From: Ramlibacter ginsenosidimutans
Lineage (GTDB): Bacteria; Pseudomonadota; Gammaproteobacteria; Burkholderiales; Burkholderiaceae_C
DNA: 64,000 nt
Reading direction: 5' to 3' (one strand)
Assembly (NCBI RefSeq): GCF_042678185.1
Contig: NZ_JBHUDQ010000001.1
In this document: positions 1 through 8,903 of the stretch, in pieces
How the letters are laid out: each line of letters begins with the position of its first letter
Position numbering within the stretch: the first letter of the stretch is position 1
Translations under genes and position numbers: made by a program
The notes under the pieces: generated by a model
What the model was told of the DNA's origin: nothing
Seen by the model: only the letters and a program-made list of their open reading frames with translations
Databases searched by the model: none

Positions 1-1
1 A

Positions 2-1057
2 GGCAAGCTCCAGGAGTGGGGCTACGAAGTCACCCGCGGCATCGCCGGCACCGGCCTGGTGGGCAGCTTGCGCGTGGGACAGGGAGCGCGTCGCCTGGGG
101 CTGCGTGCCGACATGGACGCATTGCCCATCCAGGAAGCCACCGGCGCAGCGCACGCCAGCCAGGCACCCGGCCGCATGCACGCCTGCGGGCACGACGGGC
201 ACATGACGATGCTGCTGGGTGCCGCCAAGTACCTGGCGCGGCACCGCAGCTTCTCCGGAACGCTGCACCTGGTCTTCCAGCCGGCGGAGGAGCGCGGCTT
301 CGACAGCGGCGGCAAGGCGATGGTGGAGGCGGGCCTGTTCGAGCGCTTTCCGTGCGATGTGATCTACGCGATGCACAACCATCCTGGCCTGCCGCAGGGG
401 CGGTTCGCGATGCGCAGCGGCCCCTTCACCGCAGCGGGTGACCGCGTCTTCGTGAAGATCGTCGGCGTCGGCGGCCATGCGGCACGCCCGCACCTGGCGA
501 AGGATCCATTGGTGGCCGCGGCCGCCATCGTCACCGGCCTGCAGACCGTGGTGGCGCGCAACGTGGACCCGGCCGAGTCGGCCGTCGTCACGGTCGGTCG
601 CCTGCGCTCAGGCGATGCGCTGAACGTGATCCCGGGCGAGGCCGACATCGGCATCAGCGTCCGCTCGTACTCGCCGCAGGTGCGCGCGCTGCTGAAGGAG
701 CGCATCACCGCGCTGATCTCCGGCATCGCCGAGGCCCACGGCACGCAGGCGCAGATCGATTACATCGAGGGCTATCCCGTGGTGGTCAACGCGCCGGAAG
801 CCGTTGCGCTCGCGGCCGAAGTGGCGAGGGACCTCGTCGGGCCCGACGCGGTGGACGTGAACTTCCCGCCCTCGATGGGCAGTGAAGACTTCGCCTACAT
901 GCTGCAACGCTGTCCTGGCGCGCTCGTGCGCATCGGCAACGGGCCGTCCGAGGGCGGACGCGGCCTGCACAACGCGCACTACGACTTCGACGATCGCAAC
1001 CTGCCCTACGGTGCGGCGTTCTGGAGCCAGCTGGCGGAGCGGTTCCTGCGCGAATAG
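2..1057 (+). CDS. M20-family amidohydrolase (hippurate hydrolase-like), 5' truncated by window
   Basis: The reading frame is open from base 2 to a TAG at 1055-1057, so the first few dozen residues lie upstream of the window. Visible are RADMDALPI, the metal-binding block MHACGHDGH, the PAEERG block with its catalytic/ligand glutamates, AMHNHPG, and the C-terminal GSEDFAYMLQ. These are the ordered M20D (HipO/IAA-amino-acid hydrolase/AbgB) signatures of a di-zinc cytosolic hydrolase that removes an N-acyl group from amino acids. All ligands appear intact. The substrate cannot be told from sequence. It converges on the GH15 gene with only 9 bases between stops. Family assignment is secure; specificity is inference. 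Confidence 0.9.
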   Translation, partial: GKLQEWGYEVTRGIAGTGLVGSLRVGQGARRLGLRADMDALPIQEATGAAHASQAPGRMHACGHDGHMTMLLGAAKYLARHRSFSGTLHLVFQPAEERGFDSGGKAMVEAGLFERFPCDVIYAMHNHPGLPQGRFAMRSGPFTAAGDRVFVKIVGVGGHAARPHLAKDPLVAAAAIVTGLQTVVARNVDPAESAVVTVGRLRSGDALNVIPGEADIGISVRSYSPQVRALLKERITALISGIAEAHGTQAQIDYIEGYPVVVNAPEAVALAAEVARDLVGPDAVDVNFPPSMGSEDFAYMLQRCPGALVRIGNGPSEGGRGLHNAHYDFDDRNLPYGAAFWSQLAERFLRE

Positions 1058-1066
1058 CCCGCGGCT

Positions 1067-3397
1067 TCAGAAGACGTCGATGCGGTGGTCCTCGCCTTCC
1101 CAGCTGCCGCTGTCCAACCAGAAGCAGGTGAAGTCGATCCGCATTCCGGCCGCCAGGCTGCTCGCCGGCAGCGCCAGCACGTGCTGGCCGAGTCCGTTTT
1201 CGGCGGTGTCGCTGTCGGTCACTCCCTGCCAGCCGTTCATGCCGTAGTGCACCCGCGCTGCGCGCGGCAGGCAAAGCCACAGCGCCTGTCCGGCGCGCAT
1301 CTGCGAGATCGGAGCGCGCGGGGACCACAGCGCTTCGGCAGGCGCGGGGCGGCGCCCGCCATAACGCCGCCACAGGGCCTCGGGACGATCGAACGGACGC
1401 CCCAGGCCGCGGCTCGCGGCGAGTTTGACGAATTCCGCATGGGCCCACACGAGCGGCATCGCCGAACCGGTGGGCTTGCCCAGCGCCAGCCAGGGACGCG
1501 GTGAGGTCGGCTCGTCCCAGACCTGCTCGGGAATGAGCCCGCAGCGCCCGACCATCGAAGCCATGGCCTGCAGGTAAGGCAGTGGATCGTGTCCCGCAGC
1601 GAGCTCGTAGTGCCCCCGCTCACCGCTCAGGAGCGGCCAGGCGCGCCCGCGGCCGGCGCCGTCGAAGGGGCTGCCGTCGTCGTGTTCGCCATAACCGTCG
1701 CCGACGTAGCGATGCCATGCCGGACCGGCCGGCGTCTCCACCCGCAGCAGCGCGTCGGCCACCTTGAGCGTGTCGACCACCAGCGGATCGCCTGGGTCGC
1801 GCAAGCCCATGCGCACCAGGTGGAGGAAGTCGGTCGCCACCTGGTCCTCGGCCGGCAGGCCGGGATCCCGGATCTGGTTCTTGATGGCCAGCACCCGCTC
1901 GAGATGGCGCAGGCCGTCGGTGTCCACCGGCGGCGCGATGCGCACGTAGTAGCCGGCGACACCATGGGCGCGAGCGAGTGCCGTGTCCTGCACCGCGGTC
2001 CACTCTTCGATGCGCGAATTCCAGTCGTCGGCGATCCGCAGCGCCCAGCTGCTGGCGGGCTCGGCCAGCCACGGCGCGCCGCAGACGAACGCGGCGATGC
2101 ACGTTGCGAGCGTGAATGCATTGATCCCGGCGTCCTCTTCCCAGCGGTCCTGCTGCGAGGCGGGGCCGTTGCTGGCGATGAAGGCGAGCGCGCGCTGGAT
2201 CATGGCGGCCACCTCGATGCCGTCCAGCGCGTCGCGCTCGGCCAGGGCGGCGGCCAGCAGCACCGGGAACGCCGCTTCGTCGAGCTGGCAACCCTGCCAG
2301 AAGGGCTTGCCGCCCAGCCACTGGTTCTGCGACCAGTTGCCGGCGGCGAGCTGGGTGGCCACCAGGTAGCGCAGGACGTCGCGTGCTTCCGGCACCGCAC
2401 CCAGCGCCAGCAGCGCGCCGGCGCTTTCGACCAGGTCGCGCGGCCACACCAGGTGGTAGCCGCCGATGTTGTCGTTGCTGTTGCCCCAGGGCACGCTCAG
2501 GCTCGCGACCATCGCGCCCACGAAGTTCTTGTCCTGGTGCACCCGCAGCACCATCGCCGAAGTCGCCAGTTGTTCGGCGAGCGCGGGCGGCAGTCCCGCC
2601 GGCTGTTGCACCTGCTGGTGCCACGCCTGCCAGGCGCCGACGTGGGCGGCCCACGCGGCATCGAAAGGTTGGCACAAGGCGGCCACCGCCAGCGTGGCGG
2701 CGGATTCGCGGCTGGCCGCCAGCCCGAGCGCGAGCGTCGCCGCACGCGGCAGCGCACCGATCAACGCCACGGTCCCCGGCCCCGCCGTGTCGAACTCCCA
2801 CGTGAGCCGGCCATGGCGGTCGAAGTCCTGCCAGCCATCGCTGGCGCCGACGTAGCCGGCGCTCGCGGCGCCCCATGCATCGCACTGGCTGCGATCGACT
2901 GCGGCGAGGGCCAGCCCGAACGGGCCCTGCTCGGCCCACAACATGCGCCGGCCGCCATGCGTGCCGACCTCCGCGAGATTGTCGTACCCGGTGCCACCGA
3001 GGTGCGGCGCGAGCAGCGCGTACGGACGCAGCGTGTCATCGCCCTGCAACGACACGTCGATCAGGAGCACCTCGCGCTGCGGATCCGGCGCGATCCGCAA
3101 ACGCAGTTCGAAGCGCGGGTGCGCATGGACGATCTCGATCGCCGGCACGCCCACCTGCGGCACGAGGGTGCGGTACGACTCCAGGCGCTTGACCTCGACC
3201 CAGAAGCCCTGCCCATCGGCGACGATGAAGCCGAGGTCGCGGATCTGGGGCAGGTCGATGCGTGGGGAGTAGACCTCGTTGAGGATGCCGAAGGCCGTGG
3301 TGAACCACAGGCGGCCGGCGGCTAGCGAGCAGCCGACGAGATCCTTGTCGCTGCTCGTCCAGGTGGGATGGGTTCCGGGTGCTCCGGATGCTTGCAT
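1067..3397 (-). CDS. Glycoside hydrolase family 15 (glucoamylase / glucan 1,4-alpha-glucosidase-like)
   Basis: About 776 residues. The N-terminus (GAPGTHPTWTSSDKDLVG, then TAFGILNEVYSPRID) is the typical start of the bacterial GH15 N-terminal beta-sandwich. The (alpha/alpha)6 catalytic domain follows, with YHLVWPRDLVES near residue 310, RAWPLLSGERGHYELAAG at about 585 and IPEQVWDE at about 622. GH15 enzymes release glucose from the non-reducing ends of alpha-glucans; some bacterial members act on trehalose or dextran products. No signal peptide is visible, so a cytoplasmic role is likely. Start chosen at ATG 3397 because GGAG lies 8 bases upstream and the conserved N-terminus begins immediately; an upstream ATG at 3448 would add 17 unconserved residues. 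Confidence 0.9.
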   Translation of the reverse strand: MQASGAPGTHPTWTSSDKDLVGCSLAAGRLWFTTAFGILNEVYSPRIDLPQIRDLGFIVADGQGFWVEVKRLESYRTLVPQVGVPAIEIVHAHPRFELRLRIAPDPQREVLLIDVSLQGDDTLRPYALLAPHLGGTGYDNLAEVGTHGGRRMLWAEQGPFGLALAAVDRSQCDAWGAASAGYVGASDGWQDFDRHGRLTWEFDTAGPGTVALIGALPRAATLALGLAASRESAATLAVAALCQPFDAAWAAHVGAWQAWHQQVQQPAGLPPALAEQLATSAMVLRVHQDKNFVGAMVASLSVPWGNSNDNIGGYHLVWPRDLVESAGALLALGAVPEARDVLRYLVATQLAAGNWSQNQWLGGKPFWQGCQLDEAAFPVLLAAALAERDALDGIEVAAMIQRALAFIASNGPASQQDRWEEDAGINAFTLATCIAAFVCGAPWLAEPASSWALRIADDWNSRIEEWTAVQDTALARAHGVAGYYVRIAPPVDTDGLRHLERVLAIKNQIRDPGLPAEDQVATDFLHLVRMGLRDPGDPLVVDTLKVADALLRVETPAGPAWHRYVGDGYGEHDDGSPFDGAGRGRAWPLLSGERGHYELAAGHDPLPYLQAMASMVGRCGLIPEQVWDEPTSPRPWLALGKPTGSAMPLVWAHAEFVKLAASRGLGRPFDRPEALWRRYGGRRPAPAEALWSPRAPISQMRAGQALWLCLPRAARVHYGMNGWQGVTDSDTAENGLGQHVLALPASSLAAGMRIDFTCFWLDSGSWEGEDHRIDVF

Positions 3398-3478
3398 GCA
3401 AATGGCTCCGCTGTCGTGGGCAAGCCCGAGCATCGCAGATGCGGCCACTCCGGGGGGCAGCGCCGCCGCTGCGCTGGA

Positions 3479-3883
3479 TCACCCGCCCGCCCCACCTCTG
3501 CCCGGCGTCTCGTTCCCCTCGCGCCAGGCGCTGGCCTTCTCCGGCTCGATCGGCCGGATCTCGAAGGCCAGGCCGCATGCGAGGGTCGGGTTGTCCGCGA
3601 CGATGCGGGCGGCCTCTTCGAGGCTCGCGGCCAGGACGAACCAGTAGCCGCCGATCACTTCCTTCGCTTCGGTGTACGGACCGTCCATGACGCCGTTGCG
3701 CGTGACCAGCTTCGCGTCCGGAGTCAGGCGTTGGCCCGGCTTGAAGCGGCCCTGCGCAACCAGCCGCGCGTGCCATGCATAGAACGCGTCGATCGCCGCC
3801 TGGATCTCCTGCGGCGACTTGTCGGCGTCCCACCGGCCGCGCGAGAGCAGCAGGTACTCGTTCACGAAAGAAGTCTTCGCCAT
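3479..3883 (-). CDS. YCII-related (DGPF) domain protein
   Basis: A 134-residue protein containing TRNGVMDGPYTEAKEVIGGYWFVLA, i.e. the DGPF/YCII core with the DGPY-E-KE signature. YCII proteins are small ferredoxin-fold proteins; many in Proteobacteria are encoded with ECF sigma factors, but none is adjacent here. The start at 3883 (MAKTSF) has AGGAG about 11 bases upstream; the frame stays open further 5' but that part is not conserved. The gene begins 25 bases after the MFS stop on the same strand, so the two probably share a transcript. Biochemical role unknown. Confidence 0.85.
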   Translation of the reverse strand: MAKTSFVNEYLLLSRGRWDADKSPQEIQAAIDAFYAWHARLVAQGRFKPGQRLTPDAKLVTRNGVMDGPYTEAKEVIGGYWFVLAASLEEAARIVADNPTLACGLAFEIRPIEPEKASAWREGNETPGRGGAGG

Positions 3884-3908
3884 CTTCGCATCGTCTCCTG
3901 GTTGCGCC

Positions 3909-5354
3909 TCACGCGGACTCCACGCCTGGCTGCCGGAACTGCGTCCCGCCGGTACGCAGCGCGAACCACCCCAGCACGCCCGTCCCCGCGGCGAACAGCG
4001 CGCCGACCAGGAAGGCGAGACGGTAGCCAGCGTTGAGCGCGATCGCCTGCGCGGCGCCATCGGCTTCGACCTGGGCCGTGCGTGCCGCCGCGACGCTGGC
4101 GAGCACCGCGAGTCCCAGCGCGCCTCCCATCATGAACGAGGTATTCACCACGCCCGAGGCCAGGCCCGCATCCTCCGGCGCCACGTCGTTCATCGCGGCC
4201 AGCAGCATCGGATTAAACGCGATGCCCGCACCGATGCCGAGCAGCACCATGGCGGGCAGCACGTCGACCAGGAAGTGTCCGTCCACCGGCGCCCGCGCGA
4301 AGAGCGCCAGCCCCGAGGCGGCGATCAGCAGCCCCGCCGCGAACGGGCCGCGTATGCCCCAGCGCACGACGATGCGCGCCGATGCGCCCAGCGACATGAA
4401 GGCCATGATCAGGTTGCCGGGCAGGAACGACAGGCCCACCTGCATGGGCGTGTAGCCCAGCACCAGCTGCAGGTAGAGCGCCGACATGAAGAACCAGGCG
4501 AACATGGCCGCCGCCCACAGCACGCCGGAAACGTTGGCGATGGCCAGGTTGCGATGCGCGAACAGGCCCGGCGGCATGAGCGGCTGCGCCACCCAGCGTT
4601 CGGCCGCGATGAAGAGCGCACCCAGGGCCACCGCTGCCGCGAGCAGTACGAGGGTGCGCATCGATGTCCAGCCCGCCTCGTTCGCGTTCACCACGGCGTA
4701 CACCGCCACGAGCAGCGCGCTGGTGACGAGGATCGCGCCGGCGCCGTCGAGGCGGCGCGTGGCATCGCGCTGTCCCGGCGCGATCAGCGCGCGGCACAAC
4801 ACGGCGACGGCGATGCCGATCGGCAGGTTCACCAGGAAGATCCAGCGCCAGTTCAGCAGCGTGGTGAGCACGCCCCCGAGCAGCACGCCGACGCTGCCGC
4901 CGCCGGCGCAGACGAAGCCGTAGACGCCCATGGCGCGCGCACGCTCGCCCGCGTCGGTGAACAGGGTCATGATCAGCGACAGGCCGACGGCCGACACCAC
5001 GGCGCCGCCGACGCCCTGCACGGCGCGCGCCGCGATCAATGCGAACTGCGTCGGCGCCACGCCGCAGGCGAGCGATGCGAGCGTGAACAGGGCCACGCCC
5101 GCGAGAAACATCCGCCGGTGGCCGAGCAAGTCACCGAGCCTGCCGCCCAGCAGCAGGAAGCCGCCGAACGTGAGCATGTAGGCGTTGACGACCCACACCA
5201 GCGAAGTCTCGGTGAACTTCAGGTCCGTGCGGATCGACGGCAGGGCGACGTTCACGATGGTCGTGTCCAGCACGATCATCAGCACGCCCAGGCACAGCAC
5301 GTACAGCGCCCACCAGCGCCTGTGCGCGCCGTGGGCTTGGGAAGCTTCCTGCAT
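3909..5354 (-). CDS. MFS transporter, DHA2 (EmrB/QacA) family drug exporter
   Basis: 481 residues with about 14 hydrophobic segments. The first helix carries the DHA2 motif LDTTIVNVALPSI, followed by GGRLGDLLGHRRMF (motif A between TM2 and TM3), ARAVQGVGGA (motif B) and a motif-C-like glycine-rich helix. These mark a proton-driven multidrug exporter of the inner membrane. Start at ATG 5354 is preceded by GAAGGG. An 18-codon reading frame with a good ribosome site sits 9 bases upstream, and the YCII gene follows 25 bases downstream. No TetR/MarR regulator is adjacent. Substrate cannot be predicted. Confidence 0.92.
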   Translation of the reverse strand: MQEASQAHGAHRRWWALYVLCLGVLMIVLDTTIVNVALPSIRTDLKFTETSLVWVVNAYMLTFGGFLLLGGRLGDLLGHRRMFLAGVALFTLASLACGVAPTQFALIAARAVQGVGGAVVSAVGLSLIMTLFTDAGERARAMGVYGFVCAGGGSVGVLLGGVLTTLLNWRWIFLVNLPIGIAVAVLCRALIAPGQRDATRRLDGAGAILVTSALLVAVYAVVNANEAGWTSMRTLVLLAAAVALGALFIAAERWVAQPLMPPGLFAHRNLAIANVSGVLWAAAMFAWFFMSALYLQLVLGYTPMQVGLSFLPGNLIMAFMSLGASARIVVRWGIRGPFAAGLLIAASGLALFARAPVDGHFLVDVLPAMVLLGIGAGIAFNPMLLAAMNDVAPEDAGLASGVVNTSFMMGGALGLAVLASVAAARTAQVEADGAAQAIALNAGYRLAFLVGALFAAGTGVLGWFALRTGGTQFRQPGVESA

Positions 5355-5363
5355 GCTTGCCCT

Positions 5364-5420
5364 TCAGCCCCTGCGGGCGGCCTCGCTGCTGGCGCTGTCG
5401 ATCTCGTTCCTGCTTGTCAT
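5364..5420 (-). CDS. Possible 18-residue leader peptide upstream of the MFS exporter
   Basis: An ATG at 5420 is preceded by AGGAG at a good distance and opens 18 codons rich in Ser, Ala, Glu and Arg, ending in TGA 9 bases before the exporter ATG. The codons contain three Arg and four Ser but no long rare-codon run. It could be a translational-coupling or attenuating leader, or the remnant of a deleted upstream gene. Evidence is only the ribosome site and position, so confidence is low. Confidence 0.35.
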   Translation of the reverse strand: MTSRNEIDSASSEAARRG

Positions 5421-5563
5421 TGCGTTCTCCTGGGGTCGCGGGCCCATCCATGTCCGGCGTGCGGGGCTGGCCGAACGGCCCGCGCTCCGGAACACGACGA
5501 AGCATGCCTTCGGAAATCGACAAGGGTGGGTCGAGGGTTTTCGCGGCCGACGGGCGGAGCGGC

Positions 5564-6190
5564 TCAGCGGCTGGCGATGCTCCGCTGCACGAGACCCACT
5601 GCGCGCGCGTCGATGCCATGTCCCAGGCCCGGCAGCAGGTCCAGCGTGACCTGCGCACCGTGCGCCTGCAGCGCGGCGGCCGCTTCGACGGAGAACCGCG
5701 CGGGCACGACGTTGTCGGCCTCGCCATGAATCAGGTGGAACTGCACGCCCGCCGGCGCACGCCGCACCGGCTGCGCGAACCGTCCAGCCAGCGCGATCAC
5801 GCGTCCCGCCGCGAGCGGGCCCTGCACTTGCGTGGATTCCAGCGCCAGGATGGCGCCTTGCGAGAAGCCGACCAGCACGGTCTGCTCCGGCGCGATGCCG
5901 GCGGCCTGCTGCCAGTGTGCGATGGCTTGCAGGAACGAAGGCATCGCCCGCTCGATGCGCGCGGGCCGGTTCTGCTCGGTGACACCGAGCACGGAGAACC
6001 ACTCGCGGCCGCTGCCCAGCGTCGACGCCTGCGGCGCGTCGACGCTGGCCACCATCGCGTCGGGACGCGCCTGCGCGATCGCCTCGCCCAGCGGCACCAG
6101 GTTCGCGGCCGACGAGCCGACGCCGTGGAACAGCAGCACCAGCAGGTTCGCGGCGGCCGGGCGCGCGACGACGATGGAAGCGTCATGCAT
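5564..6190 (-). CDS. Alpha/beta-hydrolase, phospholipase/carboxylesterase family (YpfH-like esterase)
   Basis: 208 residues. The serine nucleophile elbow is VGFSQGAI, the acid is in HGEADNVVP, and the histidine is in LPGLGHGID, giving a complete Ser-Asp-His triad in the order of the carboxylesterase/YpfH family. FHGVGSSAANLVPLG forms the oxyanion-hole loop. The start ATG at 6190 overlaps the end of the upstream dioxygenase gene by 8 bases with GGGAG in front, so the two are translationally coupled. No signal peptide, hence cytoplasmic. Likely hydrolyses a small carboxylic ester; substrate unknown. Confidence 0.88.
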   Translation of the reverse strand: MHDASIVVARPAAANLLVLLFHGVGSSAANLVPLGEAIAQARPDAMVASVDAPQASTLGSGREWFSVLGVTEQNRPARIERAMPSFLQAIAHWQQAAGIAPEQTVLVGFSQGAILALESTQVQGPLAAGRVIALAGRFAQPVRRAPAGVQFHLIHGEADNVVPARFSVEAAAALQAHGAQVTLDLLPGLGHGIDARAVGLVQRSIASR

Positions 6191-7004
6191 GCGCAGGCTC
6201 CCGCACGTCCAGTGCCACGCGCTGGCCGAACATGTACGACTCCATCGCCAGCACGCCGTGGCGGATGCCGCCATCCAGCACCGTGGCCGGGGAGAGCGAT
6301 CCGGCGGCGCCCGCGGCGACCAGCAGCGGCAGGAAGTGCTCGCTGGTCGGATGCGCACGCGCCGCATGCGGTGCGCGCTCCAGCGCGTGCTGCAAGCGCT
6401 CGACGTCACCGTGTTCCACCGCATCGCGGATCCAGGCGGAGAACTCGCGCGCATACGCAGCCTCGTGGTCGTCGCCCATGCGGAACTCGTACAGGTTGTG
6501 CGTGAGGCTGCCCGAGCCGATGACCAGCACGCCTTCGCGGGCGAGCGGCGCGAGCGCGCGACCCAGCTCCAGTGCACCCGAGGCATCCGTGCCGACCGGC
6601 AAGGACACCTGCACGACCGGCACGTCCGCCTCGGGGTACAGGTGCAGCAGCGGCACCCAGGCACCGTGGTCCAGGCCGCGCTGCGCGTCCAGCGACGCCG
6701 CAACGCCGGCGAGCCGCAGCACCTCCTGCACGCGAGCGGCCAGCGCCGGCGCGCCGGGCGCCGGGTAGTCGATGGCATAGAGCGCGCGCGGGAAGCCGCC
6801 GAAGTCGTGCACTGTCTCCGGGCGGGCTGCAGCCGTGACTTGCACGCCCCGCGTCATCCAGTGCGGCGACACGACCACCACGGCGGCAGGCTTGCCAATC
6901 GCCTTGCCCAGGGCGCGCAGTTGCGCGCCGGCGAGCCCCGGGTCGATTGCGAAGGTGGGAGCCCCGTGCGAGAGGAAGAGGGAGGGAAGCGTCGTCACTG
7001 TCAT
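6183..7004 (-). CDS. Class III extradiol dioxygenase, LigB / DODA-type
   Basis: 273 residues. Conserved motifs in order are LFLSHGAPT, VVSPHWMTRG, LDHGAWVPL and GSGSLTHNLYEF, whose histidines match the metal site and catalytic His of the YgiD/4,5-DOPA extradiol dioxygenase family. The family uses non-haem Fe(II) or Zn and O2 to cleave catechol-like rings, although many bacterial members have unknown substrates. Start at ATG 7004 (MTVTTLPSL) fits the family N-terminus; the longer upstream frame is not conserved. It is divergent from a LysR gene across 116 bases and overlaps the esterase downstream, suggesting a LysR-controlled two-gene operon. Confidence 0.9.
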   Translation of the reverse strand: MTVTTLPSLFLSHGAPTFAIDPGLAGAQLRALGKAIGKPAAVVVVSPHWMTRGVQVTAAARPETVHDFGGFPRALYAIDYPAPGAPALAARVQEVLRLAGVAASLDAQRGLDHGAWVPLLHLYPEADVPVVQVSLPVGTDASGALELGRALAPLAREGVLVIGSGSLTHNLYEFRMGDDHEAAYAREFSAWIRDAVEHGDVERLQHALERAPHAARAHPTSEHFLPLLVAAGAAGSLSPATVLDGGIRHGVLAMESYMFGQRVALDVREPAHA

Positions 7005-7048
7005 GTCCGGTTCTTTCGAGGAGGGCTGGACCCGCCATGCGGGCATGC

Positions 7049-7087
7049 ACCCACTGTATTGGCGCGGGATGAAGAGATAAAGTGGGT
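7049..7087. promoter_or_regulatory. Candidate LysR operator between divergent dioxygenase and LysR genes
   Basis: ACCCACT at 7049-7055 is repeated inverted as AGTGGGT at 7081-7087. A second inverted pair, GGACCC (7028-7033) and GGGTCC (7084-7089), overlaps it. Position in the divergent intergenic gap fits a LysR-type binding region. Arms are short, so this is a suggestion. Confidence 0.3.
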
Positions 7088-7120
7088 CCGCCGGGACACA
7101 TCGGCCAGGAAACCGGAACA

Positions 7121-8026
7121 ATGGACAAGTACCAGGAGATGCGCGTCTTCGCCGCCGTGGTCGACGCGGGCAGCTTCGTCGCCGCCGCGGATGCGCTCGG
7201 GATGTCGAAGGCGGCCGTGTCGCGCTACGTTTCCGAGCTGGAGCAGCGGCTGGACGTGCGGCTGATGCATCGCACCACCCGCAGGCTGTCGCTGACGCAG
7301 GAAGGCGAGGTCTTCCTCGCGCGCTGCCGTGAGATCCTGGCCGGCATCGAGGAGTCCGAGGCCGAGATCTCCACGCGCAAGGGCACGGCCAGCGGCCTGC
7401 TGAAGGTGAGCGTGCCCGTCAGCTTCGGCATCCAGCACCTGGCGCCGCTGTGGGGCGAGTTCCTGGCGAAGCATCCGCGCGTGTCCCTGGACGTGCAGCT
7501 TGCCGATCGCGTGGTCGACCTGGTGGAGGAAGGCATCGACCTCGCCGTGCGCATCGCGCGGCTGCCCGACTCGTCGCTCGTGTCGCGCCAGCTCGCAGCG
7601 ACGCGCCTCGTGCTGTGCGCTTCGCCGCAGTACCTGAAGCGCCGCGGCGTTCCCCGGCATCCTTCGGAGCTCGCCGGGCACGACATCGTGGGCTACAGCC
7701 TGCTCGCGATGGGAGACCAGTGGCACTTCACCGGGCCGGAGGGACCGGTGCAGGTAAAGGTGCGCCCGCGGCTGTGGACCAACAACGGCGACACGTGCGT
7801 GGGTGCCTGTCTGCACGGCGCCGGCATCCAGCTGCAGCCGACGTTCCTGGTAGCGCAAGCGCTGGCGGCAAAACGGCTCGTCGAGGTGCTGCCCCGCTAC
7901 CGGTCGATCGAGCTGGGCATCTACGCGGTGTATCCCACGCGCAAGTTCGTCCTGCCCAAGGTGCGCGCCTTGCTCGATTTCCTGTCCGCGCAGCTGGCGG
8001 ATGCACCGTGGAGCAAGCTGGCTTGA
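7121..8026 (+). CDS. LysR-family transcriptional regulator
   Basis: 301 residues. The N-terminal winged helix-turn-helix (residues 1-60) reads MRVFAAVVDAGSFVAAADAL, then MSKAAVSRYVSELEQRL and HRTTRRLSLT, standard LysR. The C-terminal half is a periplasmic-binding-protein-like effector domain (DLAVRIARLPDSSLVSRQLA). This is the subclass often divergent from oxidoreductase or efflux genes. The start at 7121 is the ATG directly before the conserved DNA-binding domain; the 13 upstream codons are not conserved. It probably controls the divergent dioxygenase-esterase pair. Effector unknown. Confidence 0.93.
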   Translation: MDKYQEMRVFAAVVDAGSFVAAADALGMSKAAVSRYVSELEQRLDVRLMHRTTRRLSLTQEGEVFLARCREILAGIEESEAEISTRKGTASGLLKVSVPVSFGIQHLAPLWGEFLAKHPRVSLDVQLADRVVDLVEEGIDLAVRIARLPDSSLVSRQLAATRLVLCASPQYLKRRGVPRHPSELAGHDIVGYSLLAMGDQWHFTGPEGPVQVKVRPRLWTNNGDTCVGACLHGAGIQLQPTFLVAQALAAKRLVEVLPRYRSIELGIYAVYPTRKFVLPKVRALLDFLSAQLADAPWSKLA

Positions 8027-8033
8027 GCCGCGG

Positions 8034-8903
8034 TCAGCGGTACCGCTGCTCCAGCGCGTCCCACTCCGGCTTGCCCACCAGCCGCTGCCGCTCCGCGAAC
8101 GGTGCGACCAGGGTCGGGTCTTCATCGACCCGCTTCGTGTCGCGCAGCACCGTGAGCACGCGGCTCATGCCCGCCAGCGCCCCTTGCAACGCCGCGTTCG
8201 CATAGAGGACGAACGCGAACCCGGACGACGCGAGTTCGTCCGCGCCGAAGATCGGCGTCTTGCCGCCGATCACCATGTTCATCAGCTGCGGCTTCGCCAG
8301 GCGCTGCGGCAGCGCACGCACTTCCTCCGGCCGCGTCACCGCTTCGACGAACAGCACATCGGCGCCGGCCTCGGCCATCTTCTGCGCGCGCTCGATCGCG
8401 GCCTCGAAGCCATGGGTGGCGCAGGCGTCGGTGCGCGCCAGGATCATCAGGTCGGCGTCACGACGCGTGTCGACCGCCGCCTTGATCTTGCTGACCGCCT
8501 CCTCGGTGGAGATCACCTCCTTGCCGCTGAAGTGGCCGCAGCGCTTGGGCGCCACCTGGTCCTCGAACTGGATGCAGTCCGCGCCCGCGCGCTCCAGGGT
8601 GCGCACCGTGTGCACGACGTTCAAGGCATTGCCGAAGCCGGTGTCGGCATCGACGATCAGGGGCAGGTCCACCGCGTCGCGGATGCGCGCGGTGTGGTCC
8701 GCGATCTCCGCGAGGCCCATGAAGCCCTGGTCCGGCATGCCGAACCACATGTTGGTGACCCCGGCGCCGGTGACGTAGATGGCCTCGAAGCCCGTGTCGG
8801 CGATGACGCGGGCCGACAGCGCGTTGAACGCGCCGGGCACGATCACGCCGCGGCGGGCTTCGGCCAGCGCGCGCAGCTGCTTGCGCGGGCTAGTCGACGG
8901 CAT
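8034..8903 (-). CDS. Isocitrate lyase / PEP mutase superfamily lyase (methylisocitrate lyase-like)
   Basis: 289 residues forming an ICL/PEPM-type (beta/alpha)8 barrel. Motifs: GAFNALSARVIADTGF, LIVDADTGFGN (Mg-binding Asp), QFEDQ, and the catalytic loop PKRCGHFSGKEVI with its active-site Cys. The family includes 2-methylisocitrate lyase, dimethylmalate lyase, oxaloacetate decarboxylase and PEP phosphonomutase. The KRCGH loop favours a C-C lyase rather than a mutase, but the substrate is not resolved. Its ATG shares one base with the TGA of the upstream Bug protein gene, so the two are co-translated and presumably act on the same acid. Confidence 0.88.
   Translation of the reverse strand: MPSTSPRKQLRALAEARRGVIVPGAFNALSARVIADTGFEAIYVTGAGVTNMWFGMPDQGFMGLAEIADHTARIRDAVDLPLIVDADTGFGNALNVVHTVRTLERAGADCIQFEDQVAPKRCGHFSGKEVISTEEAVSKIKAAVDTRRDADLMILARTDACATHGFEAAIERAQKMAEAGADVLFVEAVTRPEEVRALPQRLAKPQLMNMVIGGKTPIFGADELASSGFAFVLYANAALQGALAGMSRVLTVLRDTKRVDEDPTLVAPFAERQRLVGKPEWDALEQRYR

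Noticed and set aside
3819..5729. A 636-codon plus-strand frame opposite the MFS exporter
   Set aside because: Antisense to the clear MFS gene; translated product is Arg/His/Gln-rich and has no family features.
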